Below, piece after piece: positions 20,387-28,598 of a stretch of DNA of 64,000 nt. Every line of letters begins with the position of its first letter. Within the stretch, counting starts at the first letter, position 1. The notes beneath the pieces are model-generated. The model worked only from the letters and a program-made list of their open reading frames with translations, had not been told where the DNA came from and did not search any database. The position numbers and the translations under genes are program-made. Location: assembly GCF_041434935.1 (NCBI RefSeq), contig NZ_CP107964.1, forward strand, positions 3,720,001 to 3,784,000, read 5' to 3'. Source of the DNA: Kitasatospora sp. NBC_00374 (GTDB lineage: Bacteria > Actinomycetota > Actinomycetes > Streptomycetales > Streptomycetaceae).

Positions 20387-21990
20387 CCACGTCCCTCCCC
20401 GCGGACCGGTCGGTGGTCCGCACCCTGGTCTCGCTGAAACTGCGTCTGCTCGCCAACGGCCTGCGGCGCAGCCCCGGCCGGCGGGCGGTCTATCTGATCG
20501 GCTCCGTCCTGGGCCTGCTGTTCACCGCGGCGGCCGCGACCGCCGTGGCCTTCCTGCACGGGCACGCCGGGGCGGCGGACGCCGCCGTCCTGCTGGCCGC
20601 CGCGCTGACCCTCGGCTGGGCGGCCCTGCCGCTCTTCCTGTTCAGCGGGGACGAGAGCGCCGACCCGACCCGGCTGACCATGCTGCCGCTGCGGCCCGGG
20701 CCGCTGCTGCGCGGCTCGGTGCTGGCGGCCCTGGTCGGGCCCGGCCCGGTGCTGTCGCTGCTGCTGCTCACCGGTGCGGCGGTCGCGGCGGCCGGCGGCG
20801 CCGGCTCCGCGCCGTTCGCGGTGGTGGGCGTGCCGCTGGCGGTGGTCACGCTGGTGGTGCTGTCCCGGGCGGTCGCCGCCGGGAACGCCCGGATGCTGTC
20901 CAGCCGGCGCGGCAAGGACTTCGCGATCTTCGGCGGGCTGCTGTTCGCGGTGCTGATCCAGGTAGGCAACCTGGCCTTCCAGAGTGCCTTCGGCCGGCCC
21001 GGCGCCACGCTCGACCTCGCCCCGATCGAGCCGTGGGCCGCGGCACTGCGCTGGGTCCCGCCGATCGGAGCGGTGGACGCGGTACGCAGCACGGGCACCG
21101 GCTCGTACGCCGTCGCGGTGGCGCAGCTGGCGCTGACGGCCGGTCTGCTGGCCCTGCTGCTGCGCTGGTGGCACGTCAGTCTGCGGCACCTGATGGTGAC
21201 GGCGGACGCCTCGACACTGGTGCGCACCCGCGGGGTGCGCGGGTCGCGGGCGTGGGGACTGCTGCCGGACGGTCGGGTGGGCGCGGTGATGCAGCGGCAC
21301 CTGCGGTACGCCTGGCGGGAGCCACGGGCGAAGGCGGCGGTCTTCACCAGCATCGGGATGACGCTGGTGTTCGGCGCGCTGTCGGTGATCCAGGGCTGGG
21401 CCTCGGTGTACGTGGTGGCGGCCGGCGGGCTGGTGCTGGGCCTGCAGATGCTGAACCTGTTCGGGATGGACGGCTCCGCGTTCTGGATGGTCGCGGCCAC
21501 CCTGGGCACCCGGGCGCAGGCCCGGGACGAGCTGCGCGGCCGGGCGTACGCGGTGCTCGCGTACGCGGTGCCGGTGCTGCTGGTGCTGGGGTTCGGGCTG
21601 GCCGCCGCCACCGGGCAGTGGGGGGCGCTGGCGCCGGCGCTGGGGCTGACCCTGGCCGCGCTGGGGGCGGGGATCGGGCTGGGCGGGCTGCTGAGCGTGC
21701 TGGCTCCGTACGCGATGCCGGCCGACGGGAGTCCGATGCGCACGGCCGCGCCGGGCCAGACCGGGCTGGTGCTGATGAACAGCTTCGGTTCGATGCTCGG
21801 GGGCACGGTGCTGACGCTGCCGGTCGGCGCGCTGCTGCTGTGGCTGCTCGCCGTCGACGGCCCGGCCTGGACGGTGCTGGCGGCCGGGCCGCTGTACGGG
21901 GCGCTGGTGGCGGCGCTCGGGCTGCGGTTCGCCGCCGGCCGGCTGCTGGAGCGGCTGCCGGAGATCCTGGCGACCACGATCGAGCGTTGA
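20383..21990 (+). CDS. ABC transporter permease
   Basis: A 535-residue integral membrane protein with about 12 hydrophobic helices, beginning at the GTG that overlaps the stop of the ATPase gene. Its two halves are joined by a charged loop around RHLMVTADASTLVRTRGVRG, and it lacks a recognisable nucleotide-binding domain, so it is the membrane partner of the preceding ATPase. Long Ala/Leu/Gly-rich stretches are typical of streptomycete ABC-2-like exporters. I cannot name the cargo. A 214-base gap with only a weak coding-like remnant follows. Confidence 0.85.
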   Translation: MTTSLPADRSVVRTLVSLKLRLLANGLRRSPGRRAVYLIGSVLGLLFTAAAATAVAFLHGHAGAADAAVLLAAALTLGWAALPLFLFSGDESADPTRLTMLPLRPGPLLRGSVLAALVGPGPVLSLLLLTGAAVAAAGGAGSAPFAVVGVPLAVVTLVVLSRAVAAGNARMLSSRRGKDFAIFGGLLFAVLIQVGNLAFQSAFGRPGATLDLAPIEPWAAALRWVPPIGAVDAVRSTGTGSYAVAVAQLALTAGLLALLLRWWHVSLRHLMVTADASTLVRTRGVRGSRAWGLLPDGRVGAVMQRHLRYAWREPRAKAAVFTSIGMTLVFGALSVIQGWASVYVVAAGGLVLGLQMLNLFGMDGSAFWMVAATLGTRAQARDELRGRAYAVLAYAVPVLLVLGFGLAAATGQWGALAPALGLTLAALGAGIGLGGLLSVLAPYAMPADGSPMRTAAPGQTGLVLMNSFGSMLGGTVLTLPVGALLLWLLAVDGPAWTVLAAGPLYGALVAALGLRFAAGRLLERLPEILATTIER

Positions 21991-22204
21991 ACCCGGAGAG
22001 ATCCGGCCGGGGGCGTCCGGCGCCGCCAACGTCCTGCTGCGGCCGGGTTCCCCGGGCGGCTCGATCAGCTCGGAGATCGTGCTGGGCCGGCGGACGCTGC
22101 GGAGCTGACCGCCGGTCCGAGCGGCTGAGGGTTCGGCGGCGCGCTGCGGCATCATGGCTGGGGTGCCCGGGTCCGGGTGCCGAGGCGAGCAGAGGCGAAT
22201 CACC

Positions 22205-23491
22205 GTGGGCAAGCGCAGCAGGGACGACCAGGGAACGGCCGTCGACGGACTGCTCGCGCAGGCGGTGCAGCAGGTGGTGGCGGCGCCGGCCGACCGGCTG
22301 GACCACGCGCTGGACGGCGGGGCCTCCCTGCTGGCGGCCTCCATCGAGCAGTGGCCGCAGGTCAGCCGGGCCCTGCTGGGCCACGCCGAGCAGGCCGTCG
22401 GGCGCTGCTGGCGGGGCGGCTGGCGGCCGGCCGACCTGGTCCGGGTGGTGCGGCGGGCACTCGGCCCGGTGCACCTGGCGCTGGCGGTGGACCTGATCGC
22501 CGCCGAGGGCCGGCGGCATCCGTCGGCGACGCTGGACCGGCGCTGGCAGGAGCAGCTGCGCGAACTGGCCGTCGAGGTGTGGTGGCCGGGCGACGAGGAG
22601 TACCTGGGCGCGTTCGCCGAGCTGCACCGGCAGGACCGGTTCGCGCTGGCGACGGTGGCGCTGGAGCTGCTGCGGGCCTGGGCCCACCTGCCGCCGATCG
22701 CGCCGGTCGGCCCGGTGCCGGGGCAGTCCCCGGTGCGGGCGAGCGGCCCGGTGGCGGGCGAGCCGCGGATGCTCGGGCGGATCCGGGCGCTGCTGGCGAA
22801 GGCCGAGTCGACGGAGTACCCGGAGGAGGCCGAGGCGCTGACCGCCAAGGCCCAGCAGCTGATGGCGCAGCACTCGATCGACGAGGCGCTGCTGGCGGCG
22901 GGCGCGCCGCACAAGGACGCCCCGGCGGCGCTGCGGATCGGCGTGGACAACCCGTACGAGAGCCCGAAGGCGATGCTGCTGGACGCGGTCGCGGCCGCCA
23001 ACCGGGCGCGGGTGGTGTGGGCCAAGGAGTTCGGCTTCTGCACGATCATCGGCTTCGACGCCGACCTGGACGCGGTGGAGCTGCTCTACACCTCGCTGCT
23101 GGTGCAGGCCACGGCGACCATGCACCGGGCCGGCAGCCGCAAGCACCAGGACGGCGCGCCGCGCACCAAGGCGTTCCGGCAGTCCTTCCTGGTGGCGTAC
23201 GCGGCGCGGATCCGGGAGCGGCTGACGGCCGCCACCGAGCGGACCGTCGAGGAGGCGGCCGCCGGACGGCATCTGCGGGAGGACGGCAGCTCGGAGCAGC
23301 TGGTACCGGACGAGCGGCTGCTGCCCGCGCTGGCGGCCCGCGCGGAGGCCGTCGACGACACGGTGGGGAAGATGTTCCCGAAACTCACCTCGCAGCGGGT
23401 GCGGGTGAGTGACGGTGAGGGCTGGGCGGCCGGCCGGGCCGCCGCGGACCGGGCGGCGCTGCACGGGCGGGCCGGTTCGATCACGCGCTAG
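22205..23491 (+). CDS. DUF2786 domain protein
   Basis: A soluble 428-residue protein. The DUF2786 motif lies at about residues 188-230 (RMLGRIRALLAKAES, then EEAEALTAKAQQLMAQHSID), after an alpha-helical N-terminal region of unknown family. The second half (EFGFCTIIGFDADLDAVELLYTSLL, then KAFRQSFLVAYAARIRERL) is the region usually found after DUF2786. I chose the GTG at 22205 because AGAGGCGA stands before it and the upstream ATG has no site. The function of DUF2786 is not established. It is followed 56 bases later by an ADP-ribosylglycohydrolase gene on the same strand. Confidence 0.8.
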   Translation: MGKRSRDDQGTAVDGLLAQAVQQVVAAPADRLDHALDGGASLLAASIEQWPQVSRALLGHAEQAVGRCWRGGWRPADLVRVVRRALGPVHLALAVDLIAAEGRRHPSATLDRRWQEQLRELAVEVWWPGDEEYLGAFAELHRQDRFALATVALELLRAWAHLPPIAPVGPVPGQSPVRASGPVAGEPRMLGRIRALLAKAESTEYPEEAEALTAKAQQLMAQHSIDEALLAAGAPHKDAPAALRIGVDNPYESPKAMLLDAVAAANRARVVWAKEFGFCTIIGFDADLDAVELLYTSLLVQATATMHRAGSRKHQDGAPRTKAFRQSFLVAYAARIRERLTAATERTVEEAAAGRHLREDGSSEQLVPDERLLPALAARAEAVDDTVGKMFPKLTSQRVRVSDGEGWAAGRAAADRAALHGRAGSITR

Positions 23492-23547
23492 GAGCGCACG
23501 GACGTGCCGGAACCTGCCGGGACGTGCCGGGAACAGAGGGGTGGGGC

Positions 23548-24573
23548 ATGACGACGGGTCACGCGGAGCGGGTGCGCGGGTCACTGCTGGGCGGCGCGGT
23601 CGGTGACGCGCTCGGCTGGCCGGTGGAGTTCCAGCGGCTGGACGTGATCAGGGAGCGGTTCGGTCCTTCGGGGGTGACCGGTCCGAACGGGTCCGAGGTC
23701 ACCGACGACACCCAGATGACGCTCTTCACCGCCGAGGGCCTGCTGCGCGGCGGCACGCCGGCCGCGCTGAAGCAGGCCTACCAGCGCTGGCTGCTGACCC
23801 AGCGGCTGGCCGGTCCGGAGCGGGCGCCGGACGGCTGGCTGCTGGGCCTGCCGTTCCTGTACGCCTCGCGGGCCCCGGGGAACGCCTGCCTGAGCGGCCT
23901 GACCGGCTGGCCGCGGTACGAGCCGGCCGCGCCGCTCGGGCAGGAGGGCCCGATCAACCCGCACTCCAAGGGCTGCGGCACGGTGATGCGCTCGGCGCCG
24001 TTCGGACTGCTGCGGCTCGGCCCGCGGCGCGCCTTCGAGCTGGCCGCCGAGTGTGCCCAGCTGACCCACGGCCACCCGACCGGCTACCTCGCGGCGGGCG
24101 CCTTCGCCGCGCTGCTGGACCGGATCGCGGCCGGCACGGAGCTGCGCGCGGCCGTCGCGCAGACCGTCGAGCAGACCGCCGGGTACCGGCGCGGCGAGGA
24201 GACGGTCGCGGCGCTGGAGCGGGCGGTACGGATCGCGGACGAGGGCGCGGCCTCGGCCGAGGCGGTGGAACGGGTCGGGCTGGGCTGGATCGTCGAGGAG
24301 TGCCTGGCGATCGCGGTGTACGCGGCGCTGGCCGGCGCCGACGCCCGTGCGGCGCTGCTGCTGTCGGTGAACCACTCCGGCGACAGCGACTCCACCGGTT
24401 CGGTCTGCGGCAACCTGGTCGGCGCGGTGTACGGCGCGGCGGCGCTGCCCGCCGAGTGGACCGGTGCGGTGGAGGGCCGGGAGACGGTCCTGCAGGTCGC
24501 GGACGACCTGGCGGCGGTGGCGGCGGGCGCCGACCCGGCGACCCTCGGCGGGCGGTATCCCGCGTGGGCCTGA
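23548..24573 (+). CDS. ADP-ribosylglycohydrolase family protein (ARH-1 of window)
   Basis: A 341-residue member of the DraG/ARH fold. The dinuclear-metal residues are present: TDDTQMT (Asp53-Asp54) near the N-terminus and GDSDSTGS near residue 285; the GCGTVMRSAPFGLL and LTHGHP segments are also family hallmarks. Such enzymes remove ADP-ribose from proteins, nucleic acids or O-acetyl-ADP-ribose. The start ATG follows AGAGGGGTGGGGC. The gene overlaps the next, a VWA-TerF-like gene, by ten bases, suggesting co-translation. A second ARH gene lies 1.7 kb downstream on the other strand (26267-27265). The target is unknown. Confidence 0.9.
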   Translation: MTTGHAERVRGSLLGGAVGDALGWPVEFQRLDVIRERFGPSGVTGPNGSEVTDDTQMTLFTAEGLLRGGTPAALKQAYQRWLLTQRLAGPERAPDGWLLGLPFLYASRAPGNACLSGLTGWPRYEPAAPLGQEGPINPHSKGCGTVMRSAPFGLLRLGPRRAFELAAECAQLTHGHPTGYLAAGAFAALLDRIAAGTELRAAVAQTVEQTAGYRRGEETVAALERAVRIADEGAASAEAVERVGLGWIVEECLAIAVYAALAGADARAALLLSVNHSGDSDSTGSVCGNLVGAVYGAAALPAEWTGAVEGRETVLQVADDLAAVAAGADPATLGGRYPAWA

Positions 24574-25283
24574 GCCTGGAGAAGGTGTCGGCGGCCGCGC
24601 CCGGCCTGGTCAGCCTGTACAAGTCGGCGCGGGTCAGCCTGGACAAGGCCGGGCTGGACGGCACCCGGGCCGCCGTCTACCTGGTGCTGGACCGCTCCGG
24701 CTCGATGCGGCCGTTCTACCGCGACGGCACCGTGCAGCACTTCGCCGAACAGGTGCTGGCGCTCTCCGCCCGGCTGGACGACGACTGCGTGGTGCCGGTG
24801 GTGTTCTTCTCCACCGGGGTGGACGGCGTCGCGGAGCTCTCCCTGACCGACCACCGGGGGCGGATCGCCGAGCTGCACGAGGCGTACGGGCACCTGGGCC
24901 GGACCAACTACCACCTGGCGATGAAGGCCGTCATCGCGCACCACCAGCGGTCGGGGGCGGTCGGTCCCGGCCTGGTGGTCTTCCAGACGGACGGCGGGCC
25001 GACCTCGCGCGGCGCGGCGCGGGAGATGCTCTGCCTGGCCGCGGAGCTGCCGCTGTACTGGCAGTTCGTCGGCTTCGGCGACCCGGACGACCAGGAGTTC
25101 GCGTTCCTGCGCCGGATGGACGAGCTCCCCGTACCGAAGCGGCGGCCGGTCGACAACGCCGGGTTCTTCCCGGCCGGCCGCGACCCGCGCCTGCTCGCCG
25201 ACGGCGAGCTGTACGACCGGCTGCTGGACGGCTTCCCGCGGTGGCTCGACGCGGCGCGCGAGGCCGGGATCCTGACGGCCTGA
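24564..25283 (+). CDS. VWA-domain protein, TerF type
   Basis: A 239-residue protein consisting mainly of one von Willebrand A domain. The MIDAS residues are LDRSGSM (Asp43, Ser45, Ser47) and the later FQTDGGPTS. The N-terminal block VSLYKSARVSLDKAGL and YLVLDRSGSMRPFY are those of vWA-TerF-like proteins of tellurite-resistance/stress clusters. The GTG start at 24564 lies inside the end of the ARH gene. No other ter gene (TerB/C/D/E) is seen in the window, so it is an isolated member. Coupling to an ARH suggests a joint role, possibly recognition and de-ADP-ribosylation of a target; that is speculation. Confidence 0.85.
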   Translation: MGLSLEKVSAAAPGLVSLYKSARVSLDKAGLDGTRAAVYLVLDRSGSMRPFYRDGTVQHFAEQVLALSARLDDDCVVPVVFFSTGVDGVAELSLTDHRGRIAELHEAYGHLGRTNYHLAMKAVIAHHQRSGAVGPGLVVFQTDGGPTSRGAAREMLCLAAELPLYWQFVGFGDPDDQEFAFLRRMDELPVPKRRPVDNAGFFPAGRDPRLLADGELYDRLLDGFPRWLDAAREAGILTA

Positions 25284-25295
25284 CACATCACGGCC

Positions 25296-25301
25296 TAGCC
25301 T
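25296..25301 (+). promoter_or_regulatory. Leaderless-type -10 element of the DUF1801 gene
   Basis: TAGCCT is followed by exactly six bases and the ATG. There is no Shine-Dalgarno sequence, so transcription probably starts at the A of the start codon. Confidence 0.5.
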
Positions 25302-25307
25302 GGACGG

Positions 25308-25730
25308 ATGGCCGAACCGAAGACCCAGCCGACCGGGGCGAGCGCCGCCGAGTTCCTCGCCGCGGTCGCGGACGACCGCCGCCGGGCGGACGCCCAGGCG
25401 CTCTGCGCGCTGATCGCCGAGGCGACCGGGGCACCGCCGGTGATGTGGGGCGCCTCGATCGTGGGCTTCGGCACGTACCACTACCGGTCCGTGAGCGGGC
25501 GCGAGGGCGACTGGCCGCCGGTCGGCCTCTCACCGCGCAAGCAGGCGCTGACGCTGTACATCGCCGAGGGCTTCGAGTCGCACGCGGAGCTGCTCGCCCG
25601 GCTCGGCCCGGTGACCACCGGCAAGGGCTGTCTGTACGTCAAGCGGCTGGCGGCGGTCGACCAGGACGCGCTGCGCGAGCTGGTCACCGGCGCCTTCGAA
25701 CGCTTGAACGGCAGGACGATCACCCCCTAG
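25308..25730 (+). CDS. DUF1801 domain protein
   Basis: A soluble 140-residue protein. The layout (an N-terminal FLAAVADDRRRADAQALCALI helix, PPVMWGASIVGFGTYHY, then SPRKQALTLYI and GKGCLYVKRLAAVD) is that of the DUF1801 / YdhG fold. The family includes small proteins of unknown function, some similar to frataxin-like domains. It lacks a ribosome binding site and appears to be leaderless. It is separated by 24 bases from the VWA gene and by 32 from the next gene. No specific role can be assigned. Confidence 0.85.
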   Translation: MAEPKTQPTGASAAEFLAAVADDRRRADAQALCALIAEATGAPPVMWGASIVGFGTYHYRSVSGREGDWPPVGLSPRKQALTLYIAEGFESHAELLARLGPVTTGKGCLYVKRLAAVDQDALRELVTGAFERLNGRTITP

Positions 25731-25762
25731 AGTCCTGCCTCGGCACGGACCCGGGGGAAGCC

Positions 25763-26296
25763 TTGAACATCACTACGTCGTACCGCGTCTCCTTCGAGGA
25801 GCTGCACCGCGCGTCGCGGCTCGGCCTGCGCCGCCGCCGACGGCTCCTGTGGGTGTGCGCCGTCGTGCTGACCGCCGACGGCGCGCTGCTGTTCGCGCTC
25901 GACAACCTCACCTTCGCGGTCGCGGCGGTGACCGGTGGCGCGTTCCTGCTGTACCAGCTGACCGCGGGGACCCGCCGGGGCACCCGGAGGGCCCTGGCGA
26001 AGATCACCGGCGCCGTGGAGGTGGACCTCACCGAGGAGAGCGTCCGGATCCGCCGGCCCGGCCTGCACACCGAGATCGCCTGGCGGCAGTACCACAGGGT
26101 GGTGGACACCCCGGAGTTCCTCCTGCTCTACACCACCCCGTTCGCCTTCACCGCGGTGCCGAAGCGCGGCCTCGACGCCGCGCAGACCACCGAGCTCGCC
26201 GCCTTCGTCGCGGACCTCAACGGCACCACGCCGCCGCCTCCGCCCCGGGTCGCGCCCTCCCGGGCGTCAGTCCCAGTGCGCACCAAGATCCAGTAG
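25763..26296 (+). CDS. YcxB-like membrane protein
   Basis: A 177-residue protein with two adjacent transmembrane helices (about residues 30-70) after a short basic RRRRR stretch, then a C-terminal beta-rich domain with EVDLTEESVRIRRPGLHTEIAW, the pattern of the YcxB-like family. The start is the TTG at 25763, because GGGGGAAG stands five bases before it and no ATG or GTG fits. Function unknown. The gene ends 30 bases inside the 3' end of the opposite ARH gene, so the two mRNAs are complementary at their tails. Confidence 0.75.
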   Translation: MNITTSYRVSFEELHRASRLGLRRRRRLLWVCAVVLTADGALLFALDNLTFAVAAVTGGAFLLYQLTAGTRRGTRRALAKITGAVEVDLTEESVRIRRPGLHTEIAWRQYHRVVDTPEFLLLYTTPFAFTAVPKRGLDAAQTTELAAFVADLNGTTPPPPPRVAPSRASVPVRTKIQ

Positions 26297-27265
26297 CTCG
26301 TCCCGGTACTCGATCCGCTCCACCCACTCGGCCGGCCAGGCCGCCTCGCCGTGCCGGGCGCCCGCGAAGGCGCCGGCCAGGCAGGCCAGCGAGTCGGAGT
26401 CGCCGGAGGAGTACGCCGCGCGGCGCACCGCCGCCACCGGGTCCTGCGGCAGCAGCAGGAAGCACAGCAGCGCCGTACCGAAGGCCTCCTCGGCGACCCA
26501 GCCCGCGCCGGTGATCTCGCACGGGTCGGCGTCCAGCGAGGGCCGGGCGAGCGCGGCGTCCAGCCGGTCGAGCTCGACCAGGCACTCGTCCCAGCCGCGG
26601 GCCGTGAACTCCTCGGGCGAGTGGTCGTGCGCGTGCGCGGCCAGGTCACCCAGCCAGAACTCGTCGTAGCGGGTGCGGCTGGCCCGCGCGTGCGACCGCA
26701 GCAGGCCGGGCAGCTCGCCCGGCTCGGCGCCGGCGACCAGCAGCCGTACGGTGAGCGCGGTGAGCTCGCTCGCGGCGAGCGCGGTCGGGTGGCCGTGCGT
26801 CAGCGCGGACTGGAGCCGGGCCACGCCGGAGAACTGACGGTCGGTGAGGCCCGGCAGCAGACCGACCGGGGCGACCCGCATGTTGGCGCCGCAGCCCTTG
26901 GAGCCGAGGTCGCTCGCCTCCTGCCAGCGGCGCTCGGGCCGGCTGAGCCGCAGGCAGGCGCGCAGGCAGGTCATCCCGGGGGCGCGGTTGTTCTCCGGGG
27001 AGCGCCACCAGTCGACGAACTCCTCGCGGACCGGGCGCTCGACCCGCAGCGGGGTCAGCGGGCCGCGCGCCGCGGCGGTGCGCAGACCCCGCGCGAGGGC
27101 CAGCGTCATCTGGGTGTCGTCGGTGACCCGGGCCTTCTTCGGCAACGGGAGCAGCCGCCAGTCCGGGCAGGACGCGGCGATCTCGTCGTAGCTCCGGAAC
27201 TCGGTCGGATGCCCCAGCGCGTCCCCGATCGCCAGGCCCAGCAGGGTGCCCGTCGCCCGCCCCAT
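26267..27265 (-). CDS. ADP-ribosylglycohydrolase family protein (ARH-2 of window)
   Basis: A 332-residue DraG/ARH-fold protein with the metal residues TDDTQMT (Asp49-Asp50-Thr51) and GDSDS near the C-terminus, so it should be active. GLGIGDALGHP-type N-terminus (here GLAIGDALGHP) and GSKGCGANMRVAPVGLL are family blocks. The ATG at 27265 is chosen because GAGGAG, which overlaps the stop codon of the P450 gene, stands five bases before it; a GTG one codon upstream lacks proper spacing. The shared junction makes P450 and ARH a coupled pair. The similarity to ARH-1 is in motifs only; they are clearly diverged paralogues. Confidence 0.9.
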   Translation of the reverse strand: MGRATGTLLGLAIGDALGHPTEFRSYDEIAASCPDWRLLPLPKKARVTDDTQMTLALARGLRTAAARGPLTPLRVERPVREEFVDWWRSPENNRAPGMTCLRACLRLSRPERRWQEASDLGSKGCGANMRVAPVGLLPGLTDRQFSGVARLQSALTHGHPTALAASELTALTVRLLVAGAEPGELPGLLRSHARASRTRYDEFWLGDLAAHAHDHSPEEFTARGWDECLVELDRLDAALARPSLDADPCEITGAGWVAEEAFGTALLCFLLLPQDPVAAVRRAAYSSGDSDSLACLAGAFAGARHGEAAWPAEWVERIEYRDELLDLGAHWD

Positions 27266-27274
27266 CACATCTCC

Positions 27275-28486
27275 TCAGATCTCGACCAGCAGCTCCGACA
27301 GCCCCCGGATCACGTACCCCGGCCGCCACTCGGGCTCGCGGACCAGCCGCAGGCCCGGCGCCCGGCGCAGCAGTGCCCCGTACGACTCGTTGAGCTCCAG
27401 TCTGGCGAGCGGGGCACCGAGACAGAAGTGAATTCCGGCACCGAAGGTGACGTGCGGGTTGTCGGCGCGGCCGAGGTCCAGACGGTCGGGGTCGGTGAAG
27501 CGGGCCGGGTCGCGGTTGGCGGAGCCGAAGAGGAGCGCCACCTCGGAGCCGCGCGGGATCGTCGTGCCGGCGACCTCGATGTCCTCCAGGACCCACCGTT
27601 CGAACATCTGCAGCGGGGTGTCCCAGCGCATCAGTTCCTCGACGGCGGTGGGCAGCAGTTCGTCCACCGACCCGCGCAGCCTGGCGAGTTCACCGGGGTT
27701 GCGGAACAGCGCCCACCAGCCGTTGCCGGTGGTGTTGACGGTCGCCTCGTGGCCGGCGTTGAGCAGCAGGACGCAGGTGGAGACCATCTCCTGCTCGCTG
27801 AGTGCGTCGGAGCCCTCCTGGGCCTGGATGAGTGCGCTGATCAGGTCCGGGCCGGGAGTGGCGCGGCGTTCGCGGATCAGGGCGCGCAGGTAGTCCGAGA
27901 ACTCGATGCTCGCGCGTACGGCCCGCTCGGCGGTCTCGGGTGCGGGGTTGAGTTCGAACATCCCGGTGATGTCGGCGGACCAGGGCCGCAGCAGGTGCCG
28001 GTCGGACTCCGGGACGCCCAGCATCTCGGCGATCACCGCGACCGGCAGCGGCTCGGCGACGGCGGCGATCAGGTCGCCGCCGCCGTCCTCGATCAGGCCG
28101 GTGACCAGTTCGTCGGCGAGCCGGGCCACGGTGGGACGCAGCGACTCCACCATCCGCGGGGTGAACGCCTTGGAGACCAGCCGCCGGATCCGGGTGTGGT
28201 CGGGGGCCTCGAGGTCGAGCAGGCCGTGGTCGTTGAGGGTGTGGAACGGCTCGTGCGCGGGGTCGGGGGCCGGGCGGCCGAACTCCTCGTGGGTGTAGCG
28301 GTGGGTGTAGGTGCGGCCGAGCCGCCGGTCCCGCAGCAGCGCGCTGACGTCGGCGTGGCGGGAGACCAGCCACTGGTCGGTGGGCCCGTAGTGGCTGACG
28401 GGGGCGTGCTCGCGCAGCTGCGCGTACGCGTCGTAGGGGTGCGCCACGAACGCGGCCGACCACGGGTCGAAGGTGCCGATCGTCAT
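27275..28486 (-). CDS. Cytochrome P450
   Basis: A complete 403-residue class I bacterial P450. Visible are the I-helix AGHEAT (244-249), the ExxR pair (Glu284, Arg287) and the heme loop FGAGIHFCLGAPLAR with Cys355. It needs external ferredoxin and ferredoxin reductase; none is encoded nearby. AGGAGTGATCA precedes the ATG. The sequence looks like the large actinomycete CYP105/107 group, but the substrate cannot be told. There is no biosynthetic cluster around it; instead its stop codon overlaps the ribosome binding site of ARH-2, so both are made from one mRNA. Confidence 0.93.
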   Translation of the reverse strand: MTIGTFDPWSAAFVAHPYDAYAQLREHAPVSHYGPTDQWLVSRHADVSALLRDRRLGRTYTHRYTHEEFGRPAPDPAHEPFHTLNDHGLLDLEAPDHTRIRRLVSKAFTPRMVESLRPTVARLADELVTGLIEDGGGDLIAAVAEPLPVAVIAEMLGVPESDRHLLRPWSADITGMFELNPAPETAERAVRASIEFSDYLRALIRERRATPGPDLISALIQAQEGSDALSEQEMVSTCVLLLNAGHEATVNTTGNGWWALFRNPGELARLRGSVDELLPTAVEELMRWDTPLQMFERWVLEDIEVAGTTIPRGSEVALLFGSANRDPARFTDPDRLDLGRADNPHVTFGAGIHFCLGAPLARLELNESYGALLRRAPGLRLVREPEWRPGYVIRGLSELLVEI

Positions 28487-28598
28487 TGATCACTCCTGCT
28501 CGTCGGGGGCTGTCATCGTAATGACCGCGACTTCCGAAGTGATCATCAGACTGCTAACTTCTCGGTGCCGATCGGCAAGATCCCCGGGGGAGTTCGAC

